A stretch of DNA of 64,000 nucleotides from Microthrixaceae bacterium (GCA_020027475.1 JAHRAZ010000023.1:1-64000), one strand, 5' to 3'. Positions 16,884 through 26,115 are shown, counted from the stretch's first letter. Program-made: numbers and translations. The notes: generated from the letters alone by a model not told the origin.

Positions 16884-18484
16884 GCCGACAGTACCGATCG
16901 AGGCCCGGCCTGGTTCTGGACGTCGATAGATCAACTGCTCCGGTGCTGATGCACCACGGAGAGCAGCTCAGACTCGAGAAGCTGCCGGCAGGTCGCTCGC
17001 GCGTGATCTATCCACCCGAACCCTTGAAACCCATCGAGGATCCGGACGCAGCTATTCGCGACGCGCTCGAGAACCCGATCGACTCGGAGCCCCTGCGCGA
17101 ACTCCTGCATGCCGACATGGTGCTCACGATTGCCTTCGACGACATATCACTGCCCCTGCCACAAATGAGGCGACCGGATGTCCGCCAGCGGGTGATGGAG
17201 GCCGTGCTGGACATCGCGGCCGAAGTGGGTGTGGACGACATTCATCTGATTGCTGCGCTGGCCCTGCACAGGCGGATGACCGAGGAGGAGTTGCGACACG
17301 CCGTGGGCGATCGAGTGTACGACGCCTTTGCTCCCCGCGGCCGGCTCTACAACCATGACGCCGAAGATCCCGACGGACTGGTCCTGATCGGCGAAACGGA
17401 TCAGGGCGAGGAAGTTCAGATTTCCAGGCGGGCTGCCGAGAGCGACCTCGTGATCTACGTGAATCTGAACCTCGTTTCCATGGATGGAGGCTGGAAATCG
17501 ACGGCCACCGGGCTGTCGGGCTACCAAGCGCTGCGCCATCACCACAATGTCCACACGATGCTCCACAGCAAGTCCTTCATGGACCGTGAGAACTCGGAAC
17601 TCCACAAGAGCAACTGGCGTCAGGGTGAGGTGCTCGCCAAGGCCGGAGTGAAGGTCTTTCAGATCGAAACCACGGTGAACAATGACCTCTACGGTGATGG
17701 CGCCCTCGAGGTGCTCGGGAAACGGGAATGGGAATGGTCGGCCAGGGATCGGGCCACGTTCATCGGCCTGAGAGCAAGTCTTGACCGGATGAGTCCGTCG
17801 CTGCGCCGCCGGTCGATGCAGGGATGGAGGGCACCGTACGGACTCACCTCTGTACAGGCCGGCGAGGTTTCCGCCGTCCACGAGATCACCACCCGCCACG
17901 TGTTCGACCAGCAGATCGTGCCCGTGACCGGCCAGACCGACATCTTGATGTTCGGGCTTCCCTATGTCGGTCCCTACAACGTGAACTCGATCATGAATCC
18001 GATCCTCGTGCATTGTCTGGGCCTCGGATACATGTTCAACATGTATCGGGGCAAACCCCTTGTGCGCGAGGGCGGAGTGCTCATACTCAGCCATCCGACA
18101 GAACCCGAGTTCAGCCCCGTGAACCATCCGAGCTACATCGACTTCTACGAAGAAGTGCTGACCACAACAACTGATCCCGAAGTGATGGAGCGGGACTTCG
18201 AGAAGCGATATGCCGAAGATGAGTGGTACCGCCATCTGTACCGCACCGGGTACGCCTACCACGGGGTTCATCCGTTCTACATGTGGTACTGGGGTGCCCA
18301 CGCACTGTCCCACCTGGGTGACGTCGTGATAGTCGGAGGCAATCCCGAAGCTGTTCGCAGGCTCGGCTATCGCCCGGCGTCCACCTTGGCCGACGCCCTG
18401 GAGATCGCCTCCGACACGGTTGGTCACCAGCCAAGCATCACTTACTTCAAGAATCCCCCGTTGGCCATGGCGGATGTGAGCTGA
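16880..18484 (+). CDS. LarA (lactate racemase)-like DUF2088 protein
   Basis: 534 aa, related to nickel-pincer lactate racemase LarA. The N-terminal FDDISLPLP, LALHRRMTEEEL (H130, equivalent to a catalytic His), GGWKSTATG (K206, at the place of the Lys that holds the pincer nucleotide) and RHHHNVH (219-225) are visible. The segment before K206 has no His, so one catalytic His may be missing. A longer in-frame upstream extension is rejected because it lies over the dehydrogenase. The TTG start at 16880 overlaps that stop (TTGA). The substrate may be an alpha-hydroxy acid or acyl alcohol rather than lactate. Confidence 0.75.
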   Translation: MSRQYRSRPGLVLDVDRSTAPVLMHHGEQLRLEKLPAGRSRVIYPPEPLKPIEDPDAAIRDALENPIDSEPLRELLHADMVLTIAFDDISLPLPQMRRPDVRQRVMEAVLDIAAEVGVDDIHLIAALALHRRMTEEELRHAVGDRVYDAFAPRGRLYNHDAEDPDGLVLIGETDQGEEVQISRRAAESDLVIYVNLNLVSMDGGWKSTATGLSGYQALRHHHNVHTMLHSKSFMDRENSELHKSNWRQGEVLAKAGVKVFQIETTVNNDLYGDGALEVLGKREWEWSARDRATFIGLRASLDRMSPSLRRRSMQGWRAPYGLTSVQAGEVSAVHEITTRHVFDQQIVPVTGQTDILMFGLPYVGPYNVNSIMNPILVHCLGLGYMFNMYRGKPLVREGGVLILSHPTEPEFSPVNHPSYIDFYEEVLTTTTDPEVMERDFEKRYAEDEWYRHLYRTGYAYHGVHPFYMWYWGAHALSHLGDVVIVGGNPEAVRRLGYRPASTLADALEIASDTVGHQPSITYFKNPPLAMADVS

Positions 18485-18489
18485 TCCAC

Positions 18490-19416
18490 ATGCGCCCAAC
18501 ACTCCCCCGGCCCCGGTTCCCCTTGAGTTCCGCACCCACACCGACTCAGGTGGAACCCCTCCCCGGCCCGGACCTGCAGGACCGATATGACACCGCGTGG
18601 GCCCGCAAACCGGTTGCCCGCTGGACACGGATCGCCGCCACCGAGACGCTCGGCCGGGCGGTCGTGACCAGCCTTTGTGCTCCGGTGATCCACAACCGTG
18701 ACCGCATCGCCGATCTGGATGGACCCCTCATCTTTGTGGCCAATCACCACAGCCACCTCGACACGTCACTGGTCCAGATGGCCATACCGCGGCGCTTCCG
18801 TCACCGCCTGGTGGTGGCCGGGGCAGCCGACTACTTCTTCGACACACGGCCCAAGGCCGTCATCAACGCGTGGGCATGGGGTGCCATCCCGATGGAGCGA
18901 CACCGTGTCTCGCGCCGTTCGGCCATCGGAGCAGCCGACCTCCTCGACGACGGATGGTCCCTGGCCATCTTCCCCGAGGGCGGACGCAGTCCCGACGGAT
19001 GGGGTCAGGCCCACAAGGGTGGAGCGGCCTACCTCGCGTGCCGTTGCGGGGTCTCAGTGGTTCCGATCTTCATCGACGGGACGGACCGGGTGCTGCCGAA
19101 AGGCTCCAAGCGGCCCGAACCGCGCCGGGTGCATCTCAGTTTCGGCGAACCACTCTCCGCTGAGGAATCAGAGGATCCGCGGAAGTTCGCCGAGCGAATC
19201 GAAGCTGCGATGGAAATGATCGCCGACGAGCGCCAAACGGACTGGTACACGGCCAGACTGCGAGCCCACGCCGGGCACTCACCGTCGATGCGTGGACCCG
19301 ATCTCGATTCGTGGCGACGCAGTTGGTCCAAACCAGCCACCGAAATCGACGAAAGCGCCAAAGGCCTCCTTGGGAGACTTCATCGAACGAGAAAGCGCCA
19401 GAAGCGCCAGTGGTGA
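18490..19416 (+). CDS. PlsC-type 1-acylglycerol-3-phosphate acyltransferase
   Basis: 308-aa membrane-associated acyltransferase. Motif I NHHSHLD (H86 and D91) and motif III FPEGGRS (161-167) are the acyl-transfer and phosphate-binding signatures of the LPAAT family; VPIFIDGTD follows. The C-terminus is basic (RTRKRQKRQ). It starts 5 bases after the LarA-like stop and closes the operon, so a lipid acceptor is likely, but which one is unknown. Confidence 0.88.
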   Translation: MRPTLPRPRFPLSSAPTPTQVEPLPGPDLQDRYDTAWARKPVARWTRIAATETLGRAVVTSLCAPVIHNRDRIADLDGPLIFVANHHSHLDTSLVQMAIPRRFRHRLVVAGAADYFFDTRPKAVINAWAWGAIPMERHRVSRRSAIGAADLLDDGWSLAIFPEGGRSPDGWGQAHKGGAAYLACRCGVSVVPIFIDGTDRVLPKGSKRPEPRRVHLSFGEPLSAEESEDPRKFAERIEAAMEMIADERQTDWYTARLRAHAGHSPSMRGPDLDSWRRSWSKPATEIDESAKGLLGRLHRTRKRQKRQW

Positions 19417-19489
19417 TTCACGCCACCGCGTGATCCGTTGCACCTGCTCGTGATTGTGCGCGCGGTATCCGCTGAATGTTGTCCTGAGG

Positions 19490-21010
19490 TCAGGCCTCTG
19501 AAGGGTCCTCGGCAACAACTTCTTCCGCGTCTTCTTCGGCAACTGTTTCCTCAACTACGGCTTCTTCGGCTACTGCTTCTTCGGCTACAGCTTCTTCGGC
19601 AACTGCTTCTTCGGTAACGCCTTCCTCAGCAGCAATTGCCTCCGTCGCCGCAACGTCCTCCGTGGTATCCGCAGGGGGTGCCTCACCATCATCGGCGTAG
19701 AACTCCTGCCAAGCTTCCTGACCTTCGGAAGTCTCCTCGTCCTCGGGCTCGCCGATGAACTTGCCCTCGGAGTCATACGCGTGTTCACCGAAGTGCTCCT
19801 GATACTCCGGAGCGACGATTCCACCTTCGGCAGCCTGCTTGATCGAAAGGCTGATACGACGGCGCTCGAGGTCCAGATCGATGATCTTGACCCACAGTTC
19901 CTCACCCGGAGTGACGACCTGCTCGGGGAGATCAACGTGGTGTGCGGACATCTCGGAAATGTGCACGAGGCCTTCGATGCCGTCGCCCACCTGGATGAAC
20001 GCACCGAAGGGCACCAGCTTGGTGACACGGCCATAGACCAGTTCGCCGACCTGGTGAGCAGAAGCGAACTCCTGCCAAGGATCTTGCTGAGTGGCCTTGA
20101 GGGACAAGGAGATGCGCTCGCGCTCGAAATCTACCTCGAGAACCTCAACATCGACCTCGTCGCCGACTGTGACCACGGAACCGGGGTGATCAACATGCTT
20201 CCAGGAGAGTTCCGAAACATGGATGAGCCCATCCATTCCGCCGAGATCCACGAAGGCACCGAAGTTGACCACGCTGGAGATGACACCCTGGCGGCGTTCT
20301 CCGGGCTTCAGGTTGTTGAGGAAGTCCTCACGCTGTTCCTTCTGGGTTTCCTCGAGGAATGCCCGGCGGGAAAGGACCACGTTGTTGCGATTCTTGTCGA
20401 GTTCGATGATCTTGGCATGCAGCTCCCGACCGACATACGGCTGGAGGTCGCGCACACGACGAAGTTCAACCAGTGACGCCGGAAGGAATCCACGAAGACC
20501 GATGTCAACGATCAGTCCACCCTTGACCACCTCGATGACCGGTCCTGAAACTACGCCTTCTTCTTCCTTGACCTTCTCGATGGTTCCCCAGGCCCGCTCG
20601 TACTGAGCACGCTTCTTGGAGAGGACCAGACGGCCTTCCTTGTCTTCCTTCTGCAGGACGAGTGCTTCCACCTCGTCACCGACCGAGACAACCTTGCCCG
20701 GGTCGACCTCGTTGCGGATCGAGAGCTCGCGGTTAGGGATCACTCCCTCGGACTTGTAACCGATGTCCAGCAAGACCTCGTCGCGGTCGACCTTCACGAT
20801 TCTGCCGGTCACCATCTGGCCATCTGCGACGTCGACCATCGATTGTGCGTAGGCGTCATCGAGCGACAGGTCACCCAGGTCATTCTCGATGATCTGTCGG
20901 GGAACGTATTCCTCGACCTTTGGTTCGGTCTCGGCTTCGGTGCTGGGTTCGGGCTCGCCCATGGGTGCGACCGCAGGTTGCGGCTGGGCCTCGGCATTGG
21001 TTTCGGACAC
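19490..21010 (-). CDS. rpsA: 30S ribosomal protein S1
   Basis: 506-aa RNA-binding protein that recruits mRNA to the 30S subunit. Four S1 (OB) domains can be read, for example DGQMVTGRIVKV...GVIPNRE, then the GAFVDLGGMDGLIHVSE and GAFIQVGDGIEGLVHISE types. An acidic tail of about 50 residues contains five-residue EEAVA-type repeats encoded by 15-base units (about 19553-19618). The start is GTG; a TAAACT -10 box lies about 40 bases upstream. Followed by a methyltransferase, polA and pdtaR-like order. Confidence 0.95.
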   Translation of the reverse strand: MSETNAEAQPQPAVAPMGEPEPSTEAETEPKVEEYVPRQIIENDLGDLSLDDAYAQSMVDVADGQMVTGRIVKVDRDEVLLDIGYKSEGVIPNRELSIRNEVDPGKVVSVGDEVEALVLQKEDKEGRLVLSKKRAQYERAWGTIEKVKEEEGVVSGPVIEVVKGGLIVDIGLRGFLPASLVELRRVRDLQPYVGRELHAKIIELDKNRNNVVLSRRAFLEETQKEQREDFLNNLKPGERRQGVISSVVNFGAFVDLGGMDGLIHVSELSWKHVDHPGSVVTVGDEVDVEVLEVDFERERISLSLKATQQDPWQEFASAHQVGELVYGRVTKLVPFGAFIQVGDGIEGLVHISEMSAHHVDLPEQVVTPGEELWVKIIDLDLERRRISLSIKQAAEGGIVAPEYQEHFGEHAYDSEGKFIGEPEDEETSEGQEAWQEFYADDGEAPPADTTEDVAATEAIAAEEGVTEEAVAEEAVAEEAVAEEAVVEETVAEEDAEEVVAEDPSEA

Positions 21011-21049
21011 TTGGTAGCTCAGTATTGGTAGACGGTAAGGGACTTGCGA

Positions 21050-21055
21050 AGTTTA
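21050..21055 (-). promoter_or_regulatory. Predicted -10 box of rpsA
   Basis: TAAACT on the minus strand, about 40 bases before the rpsA GTG. This is one of the few promoters here that predicts a real 5' leader. Confidence 0.4.
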
Positions 21056-21134
21056 CTCGGCGAAACCGTGCCACGGAAAGTGGCAGAGGCAACTCCCGGG
21101 ACCCTCATCGGTGCAGCGAAGCCATTTCGGGTTC

Positions 21135-21911
21135 TCAGGCGGGCCTGCTCCCCAGCACCAGGAACTCCGGGCTGTCCAGGCTGGGATCGTTGGCCGCGTA
21201 CTCTCCGGGTGTCACCGAGTGAATCGATTCGCAGGTCAGTCCGCAACTGTTCACCAGAAGCCTCAGTTCCCTCGGCGTGTAACAAGTGGTCCAGAGTTCG
21301 GCATCTGTGGTCCTGCCTTCGGCATTCCTGAGTTCTGTCTGCTCATGGGTGACCGCCGTGGCAGCGAAGAATGAGTCCTGGTCTTCCAGCCATCGCAGCT
21401 GGAAGTAGGAGGAGAAGGCAGAAACCGCGAAGCGTCCGCCGGGCGCAAGCGATTCACGGATGCCGGTCAGAACTGCTGAATCTGGGGCCAGATTCTGCGG
21501 ATCGCCGCTGTCGGGCGGCCCTCCCAGGCCGAATGCTCCTTGGCACAAGGAAATCGCCGCTGAGAATCCCCTGCCGGCGAAGCGATCGTCATCGGCCATT
21601 TCCCGAGCGTCGGCACGGTGGAACTCCGTCAGGTCTGACAGACCGGCCTGTTCGGCAGATTCGCCGGCCAGTCCGATGAACGTTGCCGAGATGTCCACCC
21701 CGACGACCCGGATTCCCATCCGAGCCAGCGCCAGGGAGTGCCTGCCCGGCCCACAGCCCACATCGAGCACCGTGTCTGCGGGCGACAGTCCGAGAGCGTC
21801 GACGAGAAACCCCACTTCGGAATCGGTTCCCTTGGTGAAGGAGTAACGCAGGTACGCCGGGCCGAGGTAATCGGCCACGTCCTCGAACCAATGCCTTGGT
21901 GGATCTTTCAC
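21135..21911 (-). CDS. SAM-dependent class I methyltransferase
   Basis: 258-aa Rossmann methyltransferase. Motif I VLDVGCGPGRHS, GVDIS (acidic residue binding SAM ribose) and FHRADAREM are clear. The substrate is unknown. GTG at 21911 is preferred because it does not overlap polA and a weak AAGGG lies upstream; an in-frame TTG at 21941 would overlap the polA stop. It lies between rpsA and polA and probably shares the polA transcript. Confidence 0.8.
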   Translation of the reverse strand: MKDPPRHWFEDVADYLGPAYLRYSFTKGTDSEVGFLVDALGLSPADTVLDVGCGPGRHSLALARMGIRVVGVDISATFIGLAGESAEQAGLSDLTEFHRADAREMADDDRFAGRGFSAAISLCQGAFGLGGPPDSGDPQNLAPDSAVLTGIRESLAPGGRFAVSAFSSYFQLRWLEDQDSFFAATAVTHEQTELRNAEGRTTDAELWTTCYTPRELRLLVNSCGLTCESIHSVTPGEYAANDPSLDSPEFLVLGSRPA

Positions 21912-21919
21912 GTGAGTGT

Positions 21920-24601
21920 CTACCCTTTCGCCTCGGCCCAACTCATACCGCGGGACAGGTTGATCTCAAGGGGAACCCGTAGATCGAAAGCTCCACCGAG
22001 GGCCTCCAGAACCATTGCTTCAGTGGCGTCCCAATCATCGGGCGGCACTTCGAGCACAACCTCGTCATGGACCTGCAGGATCAATCGACTGGCCGAATCC
22101 GATGAAGACATGGCAGCGTCGAGCCGAACCAGTGCGATCTTGAAAATATCGGCGGCAAGGCCTTGTATCGGAGCGTTCATTGCCTGTCGCTCACCGGCTG
22201 CACGTATCTGCCGCTGATTCGAGGACAGTTCGGGAATCTGACGACGTCGACCGAACGCGGTTTCGGTGTAGCCCCGCTCCCGAGCCTCCGCCACGGTGGA
22301 TTCCATGAAGTCCGCAACGCTCGGGAACGCCTCGAAGTAGGCGTCGAGGATCTCCTGGGCTTCGTCGCGCCCGATGTTGAGGCGCTGGGCCAACCCGTAG
22401 GCCTCCATGCCGTAGGCGAGACCGTAGGACACCATCTTGGCCTTGGACCGCTGTTCGGTACTCACCTCCGCCGGATCAACTCCGAACACCCGCGATGCGG
22501 TGCGATTGTGGATGTCGTCACCAGATGTGAATGCCTCGACCAGTCCGGGATCCTCCGCCAGATGCGCGATGCAGCGAAGCTCGATCTGGTTGTAGTCGGC
22601 AACGAGAAACTCGTACCCGTCTGCCGGCACGAACGCCTCGCGGAACCGACGGCCTTCTTCGCTTCGAACGGGGATGTTGTGCAGGTTGGGCTGGTCCGAG
22701 GACAACCGCCCGGTGCGGGCAACAGTCTGATTGAAGGTGGCATGTATTCGGCCATCCCCCGCTATCTCGGCGAGCAGTCCGGTTCCATAGGTGGACCGCA
22801 GCTTCTCCACTTCGCGGTAGGCGAGAATGTGATCGATTATCGGGTGCTCGCCCTTGAGCCTCTCCAAGGTCTGCTGATCGGTGGACGGCCCGGTCTTGGT
22901 TTTCTTGTGGATCGGCAATCCAAGTCGCTCGTAGAGAACCTCGCGCATCTGCGGAGTGGAGTTGACGTTGAGATCTCCGCCGGCTTCGGAGATGATCGCC
23001 GCTCGTTCTGCATCACTTCGAGCAGTGAGTTCCTCGAGAAGATTCTCCAGAATCGAGCGGTCCACACCCACGCCCAGGTGCTCCATCTTGGCCAGGACGT
23101 GGACCAGCGGAACCTCGATCCGGGTATTCAGATCAGCGAGCCCCTGCACCTCCAGAGCCTCCGCAATGGGTGCCGCCAGCACGGAAACGCCGAGAGCCTC
23201 GCGAGCGATTGCCTGGTGCGGCGGCAGCGCGTCAGGATCGAAGTTGAATTCCCCCGCCGGAGCATCTCCCTCCGTGGCCAACTCGGCAGCGGCGTAGCGG
23301 GCAAGCAGGTCATTGAGGAGGTACTTGCCCTCTGCCGGGTCAAGGAGATAGGCGGCGAGTTTGGTGTCGGCGCCCAGCGATGCCAGGTCGAGGTCAATCG
23401 ACAACAAGGAGCGAATCAGGGGTTTGGCATCGTGGGCAACAACCGGGTTCTCGTCCAGCAGCGCCCCCACGGCCTGCCGGGATTCAGGGGCACGAAGCAG
23501 ATCGCCGGGGAGCCAGGCAACCTCACCGGCTTCGGCGTCGGTGACCACGGCCAGACCCATCAGATCACTGCGTCCGGGCTCCCCGGTCCATCCAGCGGCA
23601 ACGACCGTGTTCGTGTTTGCCGACAGCTCCTTGCGCAGCAATCCCAGCCCCTCGGCGGATTCGACAACCGTGACCTCCGCCTCCAGAACCCGAAAGTCTT
23701 CAACGCCAGGTGAGCCTTCACCAAACAAATCCGGGAACGCCTCGGTCAGCCTCGGAACGAGGCTCGGGAACTCGAGGAACTTGAACAACTCGAGTACTGC
23801 AGCGGTGTCGACCTCTCCTTGTTCCATCTCATCGGCGGACACATCCAGAGGGACATCGCGCACGAGATCCATCATCTCGACGTTGATCCTCACCAACTCC
23901 TCGGCCGCTTCCAGGTTCTCGCGGAGTTTGGGGGTTTGATCCGCAACATTGGCGAAGATGCCATCGATGCCGCCGTACTTGTTGATCAACTTTGCGGCAG
24001 TCTTTTCACCCACACCGGGAACGCCGGGCAGATTGTCGGACTTGTCTCCGCGCAGGGCCGCGTAGTTCAGATAGTCGGCAGGTCGGACCCCGGTACGGTC
24101 GAGGATCCCCGCTTCGTCATACAGCGCGTAGTCGGAAACGCCCCGCTTGTTGTAGAGCACCTTGATGTGGGGATCATTGACCAACTGGTAACTATCGCGG
24201 TCACCCGTGACCACCAGGACATCCTCACGGCGCAGTTCGGCGGCTGTGGCCAGCGTGGCGATCAAGTCGTCGGCCTCGAAGCCGACCATCTCCACCACCG
24301 GGATGGCGAACGTGTCCACCACTTGGCGAACCAGTCCCATCTGCTGACGGAGGATGTCGGGTGCTGAATCCCGATTGGCCTTGTACGAATCGAGTCGTTC
24401 GTGGCGGAAGGTCGGTTCCGGGCGATCGAAGGCGACGATCACCTTCTCGGGCTGATGATCACGAATCAGGTTCAAAAGCATGGAAGTGAATCCGAACACG
24501 GCGTTGGTTATCTGACCGCTCGCTGTGGACAAGTCCGTCGGCAGCGCGAAGAACGCTCGATAGGTCAAGGAGTTGCCGTCAACGAGCATCAGGTCGGTCA
24601 T
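21920..24601 (-). CDS. polA: DNA polymerase I
   Basis: 893-aa repair and replication polymerase. An N-terminal 5'-3' exonuclease (about 1-290; MLVDGNSLTYRAFFALP, GDRDSYQLV, GVPGVGEKTA), a middle 3'-5' exonuclease-like domain and a C-terminal polymerase domain (TGRLSSDQPNLHNIP, VADYNQIELR, GMEAYGLAQR, QVHDEVVLEVP) are present. The proofreading domain lacks the usual D-x-E motif, as in many actinobacteria, so it is probably inactive. A GGAG site precedes the ATG; pdtaR is just upstream. Confidence 0.96.
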   Translation of the reverse strand: MTDLMLVDGNSLTYRAFFALPTDLSTASGQITNAVFGFTSMLLNLIRDHQPEKVIVAFDRPEPTFRHERLDSYKANRDSAPDILRQQMGLVRQVVDTFAIPVVEMVGFEADDLIATLATAAELRREDVLVVTGDRDSYQLVNDPHIKVLYNKRGVSDYALYDEAGILDRTGVRPADYLNYAALRGDKSDNLPGVPGVGEKTAAKLINKYGGIDGIFANVADQTPKLRENLEAAEELVRINVEMMDLVRDVPLDVSADEMEQGEVDTAAVLELFKFLEFPSLVPRLTEAFPDLFGEGSPGVEDFRVLEAEVTVVESAEGLGLLRKELSANTNTVVAAGWTGEPGRSDLMGLAVVTDAEAGEVAWLPGDLLRAPESRQAVGALLDENPVVAHDAKPLIRSLLSIDLDLASLGADTKLAAYLLDPAEGKYLLNDLLARYAAAELATEGDAPAGEFNFDPDALPPHQAIAREALGVSVLAAPIAEALEVQGLADLNTRIEVPLVHVLAKMEHLGVGVDRSILENLLEELTARSDAERAAIISEAGGDLNVNSTPQMREVLYERLGLPIHKKTKTGPSTDQQTLERLKGEHPIIDHILAYREVEKLRSTYGTGLLAEIAGDGRIHATFNQTVARTGRLSSDQPNLHNIPVRSEEGRRFREAFVPADGYEFLVADYNQIELRCIAHLAEDPGLVEAFTSGDDIHNRTASRVFGVDPAEVSTEQRSKAKMVSYGLAYGMEAYGLAQRLNIGRDEAQEILDAYFEAFPSVADFMESTVAEARERGYTETAFGRRRQIPELSSNQRQIRAAGERQAMNAPIQGLAADIFKIALVRLDAAMSSSDSASRLILQVHDEVVLEVPPDDWDATEAMVLEALGGAFDLRVPLEINLSRGMSWAEAKG

Positions 24602-24604
24602 GGC

Positions 24605-25207
24605 CTACTCCGCAGCGGTCTGCGACGGAGTGATCGAACCGGTGAGAATGCCGTCGGCCACTGCGCGCATCTGCTGCCGGGAACTCATGGCCGTCTTCTG
24701 AATGAACCCGAAGGCATCCTGTTCGTTGAGGCCGTGAACATCCATCAGTTGCCCCTTGGCGCGATCCAGGACCTTGCGGGCCTCCAGACGTTCCTGGGTG
24801 TTGGCAACCTCGGCGATCAACCGCGTTTCCGCGCTCTGTCGGGCGAGTGCCACCTCAATCGCAGGCACGAGGTCGTGGCGCTCGAAGGGTTTGACCACGT
24901 AGCCATGAACGCCGGCATCAATGGCCTCATCGATCAGTTCGCGCTGGGAGAAGGCCGTGACGAGGACCACCGCACAGCGATGGTCCTGATTGATCTTGCG
25001 CGCAACGGCGATGCCGTCCATGCCTGGCATCTTGATGTCCAGCAAGGCCAGATCCGGCTTCAGGTCCTGGACCTTCTGCCAAGCGTCATCGCCGCGGCCA
25101 CAATCGGCCACGACCTCGTAACCTTCTTCCTGGAGCAGCTCCTTGAGGTCCATCCTGATGATGGCCTCGTCTTCAGCAACCACCACACGAGTTGGCTCCG
25201 TTGCCAT
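24605..25207 (-). CDS. pdtaR: ANTAR-domain response regulator (PdtaR-like)
   Basis: 200-aa antitermination regulator: receiver domain with E12/D13, phospho-acceptor D57 (LALLDIKMPG) and YVVKPFE, then a C-terminal ANTAR RNA-binding domain (about 125-190). ANTAR proteins bind paired hairpins in mRNA to prevent termination. The ATG at 25207 is fixed by GGAG 8 bases upstream; an in-frame start 11 codons earlier is less likely. A PdtaS-type histidine kinase is not in the window. The mycobacterial pdtaR also lies near polA and rpsA. Confidence 0.88.
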   Translation of the reverse strand: MATEPTRVVVAEDEAIIRMDLKELLQEEGYEVVADCGRGDDAWQKVQDLKPDLALLDIKMPGMDGIAVARKINQDHRCAVVLVTAFSQRELIDEAIDAGVHGYVVKPFERHDLVPAIEVALARQSAETRLIAEVANTQERLEARKVLDRAKGQLMDVHGLNEQDAFGFIQKTAMSSRQQMRAVADGILTGSITPSQTAAE

Positions 25208-25255
25208 CTCAGTTCTCCGCTTCCGTCTGTCGTCCGACAATCTCGACTGGGTTTG

Positions 25256-25320
25256 GTCAGTTTAGGCGCTGACCGGATCGGCCAGTCTCGGGGCTGACCG
25301 AATCCGTCAGTTTAGACGAC
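25256..25320 (-). repeat. Three 25-base tandem repeats carrying duplicated -10 boxes
   Basis: Units begin at 25256, 25281 and 25306 and share gtcag...ggctgaccg. Units 1 and 3 contain, on the minus strand, TAAACT at 25264-25259 and 25314-25309; unit 2 has the decayed form GAGACT. They lie 50-110 bases upstream of pdtaR and look like duplicated promoters. Confidence 0.6.
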
Positions 25321-25325
25321 GGAGA

Positions 25326-25622
25326 TCACCCGCTGGCCCCTGGGCGCCGCGCACTCAGCTGATCCAGCAGATCATCCTGTTCCCGCTCAAGGGCGTTCAA
25401 CTGGGTTACCAGATCACTGCGGTGGCGCTGCATTGCAGCTTCGGCCTTTTCGGCCTCACGGTGCTCGTGGTCAGCCAGAGGTGTCTCGGACACCAGAGAC
25501 CGCAGCCGTGTGTCGTCCGCCTCTTCCGTGAAGTGCAGTAATTGTTCATCCGCGATTCGAAGTTCTTCGCGCAGCTTGACCAAACGCGTCGATACCCGCC
25601 TGAGCCGACGTTCTGTCAGCAC
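25326..25622 (-). CDS. Small coiled-coil protein
   Basis: 98-aa, highly charged, almost entirely helical protein with heptad-like Leu and Ala spacing throughout, and no cysteine or membrane segment. GTG at 25622 has a GGAG site 7 bases upstream; TTG at 25637 is also possible. Not recognised; possibly a structural or adaptor protein. It is upstream of pdtaR, separated by the tandem repeats. Confidence 0.6.
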   Translation of the reverse strand: MLTERRLRRVSTRLVKLREELRIADEQLLHFTEEADDTRLRSLVSETPLADHEHREAEKAEAAMQRHRSDLVTQLNALEREQDDLLDQLSARRPGASG

Positions 25623-25793
25623 TTGCCGACTCCGCAAAGCCCCTTCAACTCCATCGAGCCCTCACTTCGTCGTCCATTTCCCGACTCGCTTGCCTTGTTG
25701 CATGTCCTTCATCGCATCTCGGCACTTTGTGGCCACCGCCGCGGTTCCCGGCATTCACGAGTTCAATGAAGCCAACCGGACCGGGCGGGCTGG

Positions 25794-25876
<83 letters not shown>

Positions 25877-25920
25877 AAGGCTGATCAGGCTAGCCTAAGG
25901 GGACCAGGTTGGAGGCCATC

Positions 25921-26115
25921 GTGAGCGAAGCATCATCGGAGATCATTGAGCAGGTTGATCCGATCAACACTCGCTGCCGAAGGCGGCCCCCACGCCTGCT
26001 GACCATGTTGATATTGGCTGTTCTGGCCGCAGCGATCGCCCGGAAGCTGGCCCTCGCGAACGCCGACAGGCAATTCGAGGAACGCCTGGCTGCGCTCGAC
26101 GACAGTTTGTCCTGA
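25921..26115 (+). CDS. Small single-pass membrane protein
   Basis: 64 aa. A short N-terminus and an RRRPPR basic patch precede one hydrophobic segment (LLTMLILAVLAAAIA). The tail is charged. GTG at 25921 is fixed by GGAGG five bases upstream, and a TAGCCT -10-like box lies at about 25891. Not recognised; the basic patch before the helix suggests a cytoplasmic N-terminus. Confidence 0.6.
   Translation: MSEASSEIIEQVDPINTRCRRRPPRLLTMLILAVLAAAIARKLALANADRQFEERLAALDDSLS

Noticed and set aside
25256-25320. CRISPR-like repeats
   Set aside because: The units are contiguous, only 25 bases and diverged, with no spacers and no cas genes nearby.
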